A stretch of DNA of 16,963 nucleotides from UBA3537 sp965662485 (GTDB lineage: Bacteria; Bacteroidota; Bacteroidia; Flavobacteriales; Flavobacteriaceae). A program made the position numbers and the translations under genes. The stretch is taken from assembly GCA_965662485.1 (NCBI GenBank), contig CBFIIL010000034.1:1-16963 (forward strand), read 5' to 3'. Below the pieces are notes generated by a model. That model worked only from the letters and a program-made list of their open reading frames with translations, did no database searches and was not told where the DNA came from. Shown here one piece after another: positions 12,282 through 16,963 of the stretch; within the stretch, counting starts at the first letter, position 1, and every line of letters begins with the position of its first letter.

Positions 12282-13049
12282 ATGAGTGAATTAACGCCAA
12301 AAAATTTAAAAAAATTGAATTCAAAACGCGGGCTAAAGCTTTTTCTAAAAGAAAAAGACATGACCCCTGCAAAGGCATTACGTATTTTAAATTATGAAGC
12401 TAAACTCAAAAAATTACAAGAGGAACTCATCAAACTTCAGCAATGGGTTGAAGATGAGGGCGAAAAATTGGTAGTCATTTTTGAAGGTCGAGATGCCGCA
12501 GGAAAAGGCGGTGCCATAAGAAGGATTACGCAACACTTGAATCCTCGAGAATTTAATGTGGTAGCCCTTCCAAAACCAACCCCTGAAGAACAAGGACAAT
12601 GGTATTTTCAGCGGTATATAAAAAATTTGCCACGGAGTGGACAAATCACTTTTTTTGATCGCAGTTGGTACAATCGTGCTGTGGTAGAACCTGTTAATGG
12701 GTTTTGTACTGAAGAAGAGTACAAAATTTTTATGAACCAAGTGAATAATTTTGAGCAAATGCTTATTGAGTCTGGTGTTCGATTGGTAAAGTTTTATTTT
12801 TCGATTTCAAAAGACGAACAAGCACGACGTTTTAAGGATATTAAAGCCAGCCCTGTCAAAAAATGGAAGTTTAGCCCCGTAGATCAAACGGCGCTAGAGC
12901 GTTGGGACGATTATACTGATTATAAGAAAAAAATGTTTGAAAAAACAGACACCAAAATTGCCCCTTGGATTGTTATAAAGGCCAATAAAAAAATGCGAGC
13001 AAGGGTTGAGGTCGTTCAAAAACTTTTAGAGATAGTGCCTTATAGATAA
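12282..13049 (+). CDS. Polyphosphate kinase 2 (second of tandem pair)
   Basis: Single-domain PPK2 of 255 residues. The same catalytic blocks as its neighbour are present: Walker A GRDAAGKGG (69-77), EQGQWYF (103-109), FFDRSWYNRAVVEPV (124-138) with Asp126, and WKFSPVD. Between the blocks the two copies differ a good deal, including the N-terminal region, the lid (GFCTEEEYK versus GFCTDEQYK) and the C-terminus, so this is an old duplication rather than a recent copy. The N-terminus (about 1-25) is rich in lysine. The pair could have diverged in nucleotide or direction preference, or could form mixed oligomers; neither is visible from sequence. Its last 10 bases overlap the end of tag on the other strand. 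Confidence 0.95.
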   Translation: MSELTPKNLKKLNSKRGLKLFLKEKDMTPAKALRILNYEAKLKKLQEELIKLQQWVEDEGEKLVVIFEGRDAAGKGGAIRRITQHLNPREFNVVALPKPTPEEQGQWYFQRYIKNLPRSGQITFFDRSWYNRAVVEPVNGFCTEEEYKIFMNQVNNFEQMLIESGVRLVKFYFSISKDEQARRFKDIKASPVKKWKFSPVDQTALERWDDYTDYKKKMFEKTDTKIAPWIVIKANKKMRARVEVVQKLLEIVPYR

Positions 13050-13615
13050 GACACTTCTTTATAACGAAAGCAACTGATTTCATGATCGTTAACCATACCT
13101 GTGGCTTGCATATGAGCATAGACTACAGTACTACCAACAAATTTGAATCCACGTGTTTTTAAATCCATACTGATGGCATCACTCAAGGGGGTATTGGCGG
13201 GGAGTTTTTTATAATCTGTAATGTGATTTTTTATAGGTTTTCCTTCAACAAAACTCCAAATATAATCGCTAAATCTTCCAAATTCTTTTTGAATATTCAA
13301 AAACGCTTGAGCATTGGAAATTGCTGCTTTTATTTTGAGTTTATTTCGAATGATTCCCTTGTTTTGAACCAATTCTTGGAATTTTAGATTATCATAATTA
13401 GCGATTTTACGATAATCAAAATCATCAAAAGCTGTTCTAAAATTTTCACGTTTTTTAAGCACAGTAATCCAGCTCAGTCCAGCCTGAAAGGTTTCAAGAA
13501 TTAAAAATTCAAATAGTTTTTGGTCATCAAAAAGCGGAACACCCCATTCGGTATCATGATATTTTTCATATAGGGCATTACCCTCGCACCAGCCACAGCG
13601 TTGTTTTTTTGTCAT
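13040..13615 (-). CDS. tag: DNA-3-methyladenine glycosylase I
   Basis: Removes 3-methyladenine from alkylated DNA, starting base excision repair. The 191-residue length fits E. coli Tag. The zinc snap is intact: Cys7 and His20 in the N-terminal RCGWCEGNALYEKYHDTEWG region and His178 and Cys182 in NDHEISCFRY, in register with Cys4, His17, His175 and Cys179 of E. coli Tag. The conserved active-site segment LETFQAGLSWITVLKKRE spans 40-57, with Glu41 where E. coli has Glu38. It is the last gene of the ftsX-to-tag run, starting 19 bases after the truB stop, so a housekeeping transcript should carry it. Whether it also has its own promoter is not clear. It ends tail-to-tail with the second PPK2, overlapping by 10 bases, with no room for a terminator between them. 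Confidence 0.96.
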   Translation of the reverse strand: MTKKQRCGWCEGNALYEKYHDTEWGVPLFDDQKLFEFLILETFQAGLSWITVLKKRENFRTAFDDFDYRKIANYDNLKFQELVQNKGIIRNKLKIKAAISNAQAFLNIQKEFGRFSDYIWSFVEGKPIKNHITDYKKLPANTPLSDAISMDLKTRGFKFVGSTVVYAHMQATGMVNDHEISCFRYKEVSYL

Positions 13616-13634
13616 GATGATGTTTTAACAAAAA

Positions 13635-14330
13635 TTATTCCTTTTTTAAACTTTCAATAAAAGCTTCAACAGAAATAGCATTATCAACAGAAAAATCTCC
13701 AATTTTCGTACGTCTCAATGCCGCTAAATGTGCGCCTGAATTTAGTGCTTTTCCAAAATCGTGTGCTAAAGACCGTATGTAGGTGCCTTTGCTACACTGA
13801 ATTTCAAAATCTACTTCTAAGCCATTTATGGCAGTAATATTGAAAAAATCTATAACTATTTTACGTGCCGAAATTTCCACTTCTTTTCCTTCTCTTGCAA
13901 ATTCGTAAAGCCGTTTTCCACCTTTTTTTAGTGCCGAAAAAATAGGGGGATATTGTTCAATGTTACCTGTAAATTGCGCAGTTGTTTGATGGATTAACTC
14001 TTCTGTTATGTGTGTTGTAGAAAATGTGGCATCAATCTCCGTTTCTAAGTCATAAGAGGGTGTTGTGCTGCCCAAAACGAGTGTTCCAGTATATGTTTTT
14101 ACTTGTGCTTGATATTGCTCAATTTGTTTTGTTTTTTTTCCTGTACAAATGATTAAAAGCCCTGTAGCCAAAGGATCTAGAGTACCGGCATGTCCGACTT
14201 TAATTTTTTTAATTTGAAATGTTTTTCTAATATGCCAACGTAGTTTGTTGACCACCTGAAAAGAGGTCCATTCTAAGGGTTTATCAATCAACAATAGCTC
14301 GCCATTTTTATAGTCTTCAACAGTTTTCAT
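13635..14330 (-). CDS. truB: tRNA pseudouridine(55) synthase
   Basis: Isomerises U55 to pseudouridine in the T-arm of most tRNAs and acts as a tRNA-folding chaperone. The catalytic motif KVGHAGTLDPLATG spans 44-57, with Asp52 as the nucleophilic aspartate. Other family blocks are LLLIDKPLEWTSFQVVNKLR (12-31), QYPPIFSALKKGGKRLYEFA and the C-S-K-G-T-Y-I-R-S-L-A-H-D segment that shapes the active site. At 231 residues it is the short form, lacking the C-terminal PUA-type domain of the roughly 310-residue E. coli enzyme, as is normal in this phylum. Its ATG lies three bases past the uppP stop, so it is co-transcribed with uppP. Confidence 0.97.
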   Translation of the reverse strand: MKTVEDYKNGELLLIDKPLEWTSFQVVNKLRWHIRKTFQIKKIKVGHAGTLDPLATGLLIICTGKKTKQIEQYQAQVKTYTGTLVLGSTTPSYDLETEIDATFSTTHITEELIHQTTAQFTGNIEQYPPIFSALKKGGKRLYEFAREGKEVEISARKIVIDFFNITAINGLEVDFEIQCSKGTYIRSLAHDFGKALNSGAHLAALRRTKIGDFSVDNAISVEAFIESLKKE

Positions 14331-14333
14331 GAC

Positions 14334-15125
14334 TTAAAAATAGGTTGATAAAATGGCAATAATTCCAACCACAGCACAGTAGTATGCAAAATATTTTAAC
14401 TGACTATTTTTCACCAAACGAATCATCCATGTACACGCCAATAAGCCCGACACAAATGCTGCAATAAATCCAATAGCTAACGATGTAATTTGTGTATTTT
14501 CGTAACTCAATTCGCCACTAAAAATATCTTTAAAAATTTTTCCAAATATTAAAGGAATAACCATCAAAAATGAAAATCTGGCCGCTTTGGTTTTGTCAAT
14601 TCCTAGTAGCACGGCTGTAGAAATGGTGGCTCCAGATCTTGAAATCCCTGGTATCATCGCTATAGCTTGTGCGACACCAACCATAAAAGCAGTTTTAACA
14701 CTTACATTTTTTGAAGTGTTATGCGCACGATCGGCCAAAATTAATAAAAGCCCAGTAACCATTAGCATTGCACCAACTAAAACAATATTATTTGAAAACA
14801 AAGACTCTAATTCAGTTTCAAAAAAGACACCAATTAAGGATGCAGGAATCATTGAAATTATAATTTTAAAAACGAATTGAGTATTAGAATTTAATTCAAA
14901 TTTGAGAAGCTCTTTTATGATTTCAATAATATCTTTTCTAAACACAACAATAGTACTCAAGGCTGTTGCAAAATGTAGAACTACTGTAAAAATCATACTT
15001 TCTTTTGGCAGAGAATTGTCGCCAAGCAGCGATTTTACAAGTTCCAAATGTCCGCTCGAAGAAACAGGAAGAAACTCTGTAAATCCCTGAATTACACCTA
15101 AAATAAGACTGTCTAAATAATCCAC
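14334..15125 (-). CDS. uppP: Undecaprenyl-diphosphatase UppP (BacA type)
   Basis: Integral membrane phosphatase that converts undecaprenyl diphosphate to the monophosphate carrier used for peptidoglycan and surface-polymer assembly; overexpression of homologues gives bacitracin resistance. The 263 residues form about eight membrane segments. Motif 1 is GVIQGFTEFLPVSSSGHL (10-27) with Glu17; motif 2 is VAQAIAMIPGISRSGATIS (151-169) with Arg163. The start codon is GTG at 15125-15123, immediately following the TAA of the DUF3098 gene with no gap. No alternative start lies closer to the family's N-terminus. It is the third gene of the ftsX-DUF3098-uppP-truB-tag run, linking division, wall recycling and RNA maintenance. 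Confidence 0.97.
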   Translation of the reverse strand: MDYLDSLILGVIQGFTEFLPVSSSGHLELVKSLLGDNSLPKESMIFTVVLHFATALSTIVVFRKDIIEIIKELLKFELNSNTQFVFKIIISMIPASLIGVFFETELESLFSNNIVLVGAMLMVTGLLLILADRAHNTSKNVSVKTAFMVGVAQAIAMIPGISRSGATISTAVLLGIDKTKAARFSFLMVIPLIFGKIFKDIFSGELSYENTQITSLAIGFIAAFVSGLLACTWMIRLVKNSQLKYFAYYCAVVGIIAILSTYF

Positions 15126-15377
15126 TTATGCTTTGGGTTTTAGAAGAATTGCATAGATCTGAATGCCAAAACCAATAAGAATGAGTGTGGGAGCAATTCT
15201 TATTCTTTGCACACTAAAAACAGCATCACTAAAAACATTGGGGTCATCAGAACCACCGCCCACCATTAGAATAAATCCTACAGCAATAAAAGCCAAACCG
15301 ATAAACATCCAAATGTAGTTTTTCTTTGAAAAAACAAAGTTTTGTTTTGCGGCTTCTTTTCGTTTTTTTTCTCCCAT
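15126..15377 (-). CDS. DUF3098 small membrane protein
   Basis: An 83-residue protein with a lysine-rich N-terminus (MGEKKRKEAAKQNFVFSKKN) and two predicted membrane helices (about 22-41 and 61-79) joined by a short loop with GGGSDDPNVFSD. This is the DUF3098 family, which in Bacteroidota typically sits between ftsX and uppP. Function is not established. The conserved position and two-helix hairpin suggest a role with one of its membrane neighbours, but that is inference. It starts 33 bases after the ftsX stop, and its TAA abuts the GTG of uppP. Confidence 0.9.
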   Translation of the reverse strand: MGEKKRKEAAKQNFVFSKKNYIWMFIGLAFIAVGFILMVGGGSDDPNVFSDAVFSVQRIRIAPTLILIGFGIQIYAILLKPKA

Positions 15378-15410
15378 AATTTTTTTGTTTTATTGTAGAT
15401 ATATAAGTGG

Positions 15411-16289
15411 CTAATAGTAAAGTTGGTCTGTTTTTAGATTTAAAAACCGTTGTGTTGCCAAGTGCGTACTGATCCATGTGATGAATATTCCAATCCCCAA
15501 AATACACAAAAACAAAATCCCCAATTCTAGAGGGTAATTAATGAGTTTTAACTCTGGAAAAGAAGTGTTGAGATAATAAATAAGCAAACCATTGGCGCCA
15601 ATGCCTACCAACGCTCCTAAAATTCCTAATCGGATATTTTGAAATACAAACGGTCTTCGTATGAATTGTTTTGTTGCCCCTACCATTTGCATGGTTTTAA
15701 TTGAAAAGCGCTTAGAATATACGGCTAATCTTATGGAGCTATTGATGAGCAACATTGCAATAATGGCGAATATTCCACTAATGACTAAAATCCAAAACCC
15801 TAGACGTTTTACATTGCTATTCATTAGCGAAACAAGGTCTTTATCATATTTCACATCCTCTACAAAATTTTTCTGTAGTGCTTTTTCGGAGATACTGTCT
15901 AGTCTTTTAGCAGTAACATATGGGGCGAGCAAATTGACTTCAAGTGAGTTTTTTAATGGGTTGTAGCCCACATCGTTCAAAAAGTCTTTGCCATACTCCG
16001 CGGTCATAAATGTTGCGGCTTCGTCTTTGGAGATAAATCGGGTTTTTTTGACATAACTGGCTATACTCAAACTTTTCTTTAACTGATTAATTTCAATGGG
16101 TTTTGTTTCATCTTCCAAATAAATGGTAAGGACGACCTTTTCTTTAAATTCGTCAGAAATATGTTTGGCGTTAATTAGTAAAACCCCTAGAATTCCAAGT
16201 AAAAAAAGCACCAAGCTAATACTGATGACTACTGAAAAGTAGGAGGATATTAATCGTCTTTTTTGATGTTTTTCAAATGTTGAGCCCAT
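15411..16289 (-). CDS. ftsX: Cell division protein FtsX (permease)
   Basis: Membrane partner of the ATPase FtsE; the FtsEX complex couples divisome signals to cell-wall hydrolase activation. The 292 residues have a short cytosolic N-terminus (MGSTFEKHQKRRLISSYFSV), TM1 about 18-40, and an extracellular loop domain about 45-165. A C-terminal FtsX/MacB-type permease block with three membrane helices (about 165-190, 220-242, 255-280) follows; the SIKTMQMVGATKQFIRRPF segment is the typical coupling region. The frame is open 20 codons further upstream to an ATG at 16349, but that extension is unlike FtsX and would overlap the promoter region, so the ATG at 16289 is chosen. ftsE is not in the window. 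It heads the minus-strand operon. Confidence 0.94.
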   Translation of the reverse strand: MGSTFEKHQKRRLISSYFSVVISISLVLFLLGILGVLLINAKHISDEFKEKVVLTIYLEDETKPIEINQLKKSLSIASYVKKTRFISKDEAATFMTAEYGKDFLNDVGYNPLKNSLEVNLLAPYVTAKRLDSISEKALQKNFVEDVKYDKDLVSLMNSNVKRLGFWILVISGIFAIIAMLLINSSIRLAVYSKRFSIKTMQMVGATKQFIRRPFVFQNIRLGILGALVGIGANGLLIYYLNTSFPELKLINYPLELGILFLCILGIGIFITWISTHLATQRFLNLKTDQLYY

Positions 16290-16338
16290 AGCTTTAGTCT
16301 TGGTTTTGTAAAAATATAAAACTTCCTCAAATAAAATG

Positions 16339-16346
16339 TAAATTTG
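16339..16346 (+). promoter_or_regulatory. Predicted leuS promoter -7 box (TAAATTTG)
   Basis: TAAATTTG matches TAnnTTTG and would start transcription near 16353, about 14 bases before the leuS ATG. A TTTG at 16305-16308 is 30 bases upstream, too far for a standard -33. GTAGGA at 16358-16363 may help ribosome binding. Confidence 0.5.
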
Positions 16347-16366
16347 CAAGCAATAAAGTAGGAATC

Positions 16367-16963
16367 ATGACATACAATTTCAAGGAAATTGAAGCCAAAT
16401 GGCAAAACTATTGGGAGCAAAACCACACATTTAAAGCAGAATCAAGTTCTGAAAAACCAAAATATTATGTGTTAGATATGTTTCCATATCCAAGTGGTGC
16501 GGGCTTGCACGTTGGACATCCACTGGGATATATTGCATCCGATATTTACGCGCGCTACAAGCGTCACAAGGGGTACAATGTTTTACATCCACAAGGTTAT
16601 GATAGTTTTGGACTACCTGCCGAACAATATGCTATTCAAACGGGTCAACATCCAGCGGTTACTACAGAGGCAAATATAAATACGTATCGCCGTCAGCTTG
16701 ATCAAATAGGATTTTCTTTTGATTGGAGTCGAGAAGTACGAACCTCTTCTCCGGATTATTATAAATGGACACAATGGATTTTTATTCAATTATTTGAATC
16801 TTGGTACGATCGTTCAGCAAACAAAGCAAGACCAGTTTCAGTGCTTATAGCTCTATTTTCAAAAAAAGGGAACAACTCTGTAGATGCTGTTTGTGATGAT
16901 GATACACCCTCTTTTTCTGCTGCACAATGGAATGCTTTTTCAGAAAAAGAACAACAAAATATT
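16367..16963 (+). CDS. leuS: Leucyl-tRNA synthetase, N-terminal part (runs off window)
   Basis: Charges tRNA-Leu with leucine; class I synthetase with a post-transfer editing domain. The first 199 codons are present without a stop. The protein opens with MTYNFKEIEAKWQNYW. The class I HIGH motif appears as HVGH (48-51) in the context DMFPYPSGAGLHVGHPLGYI (37-56). HPQGYDSFGLPAEQYAIQTG follows (72-91), then QLDQIGFSFDWSREV (109-123) and YKWTQWIFIQLFES. After that a segment SANKARPVSVLIALF leads to an acidic, Cys-containing stretch (about 165-185), the kind of insertion seen in Bacteroidota LeuRS. The editing domain and KMSKS loop lie beyond the window. Divergent from ftsX across a 77-base intergenic region. 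Confidence 0.95.
   Translation, partial: MTYNFKEIEAKWQNYWEQNHTFKAESSSEKPKYYVLDMFPYPSGAGLHVGHPLGYIASDIYARYKRHKGYNVLHPQGYDSFGLPAEQYAIQTGQHPAVTTEANINTYRRQLDQIGFSFDWSREVRTSSPDYYKWTQWIFIQLFESWYDRSANKARPVSVLIALFSKKGNNSVDAVCDDDTPSFSAAQWNAFSEKEQQNI

Noticed and set aside
12282..13049. Recent gene duplication of PPK2 as a DNA repeat
   Set aside because: Identity is confined to catalytic blocks at the protein level, with different termini, so this is an ancient paralogue pair, not a DNA repeat.
15247..15507. Minus-strand 86-codon ORF between ftsX and DUF3098
   Set aside because: It overlaps both real genes in another frame and includes the junction; its translation shows no family features.
16290..16349. 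20-codon N-terminal extension of FtsX
   Set aside because: It runs through the intergenic promoter region, is unlike FtsX N-termini, and the MGSTFEKHQKRR start fits the family.

Overview
The window is AT-rich, compact DNA from a member of the Bacteroidota, most likely a (marine) Flavobacteriaceae. The evidence is: promoters of the TAnnTTTG (-7) type instead of E. coli -10 boxes; weak or absent Shine-Dalgarno sequences; a lipoprotein with the Cys-Ser-Lys-Asp-Asp export signature; families largely restricted to this phylum (DUF4301, DUF3127, DUF3098, sensor kinases with an HQIGTPL H-box); and the order ftsX-DUF3098-uppP-truB. No tRNA, rRNA, CRISPR array, insertion sequence or prophage is visible. 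It reads as core chromosome rather than an acquired island.

Layout. (a) 1-1525, minus strand: the first 28 codons of a lipoprotein leaving the window, a strong bidirectional terminator, and ahcY of the methyl cycle. (b) 1637-4975, plus strand: a tightly overlapping operon of a 4'-phosphopantetheinyl transferase, a PnuC-family vitamin transporter, a NadR-like nucleoside kinase and a DUF4301 protein that looks like a UDP-sugar-pyrophosphorylase-type nucleotidyltransferase. (c) 4976-7360: a TPP riboswitch with a terminator-like hairpin, then a TonB-dependent receptor that is probably the outer-membrane thiamine porter, closed by a clear terminator. (d) 7358-7825, minus: a small lipoprotein resembling a Rieske fold that has lost its iron-sulfur ligands. 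(e) 7991-8864, plus: greA and a HIT-family hydrolase, preceded by an unusual hairpin at the predicted mRNA 5' end. (f) 8859-10010, minus: an orphan membrane histidine kinase. (g) 10128-13049, plus: a flavin reductase-like protein, an OB-fold DUF3127 protein ending in an SSB-like acidic tip, and two tandem PPK2 polyphosphate kinases. (h) 13040-16289, minus: the operon ftsX, DUF3098, uppP, truB, tag (cell division and peptidoglycan carrier recycling, tRNA modification, alkylation repair). (i) 16367-end, plus: the first 199 codons of leuS.

The functional centre of interest is 1637-7309. A vitamin transporter of the PnuC/PnuT family and a P-loop nucleoside-type kinase lie directly upstream of a TPP-riboswitch-controlled TonB receptor, with a DUF4301 nucleotidyltransferase-like protein between them. 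This could be a complete outer membrane/inner membrane/cytoplasmic trapping route. Its substrate, thiamine or nicotinamide riboside, is ambiguous from sequence alone. All assignments were made by reading sequence; no database search was run.
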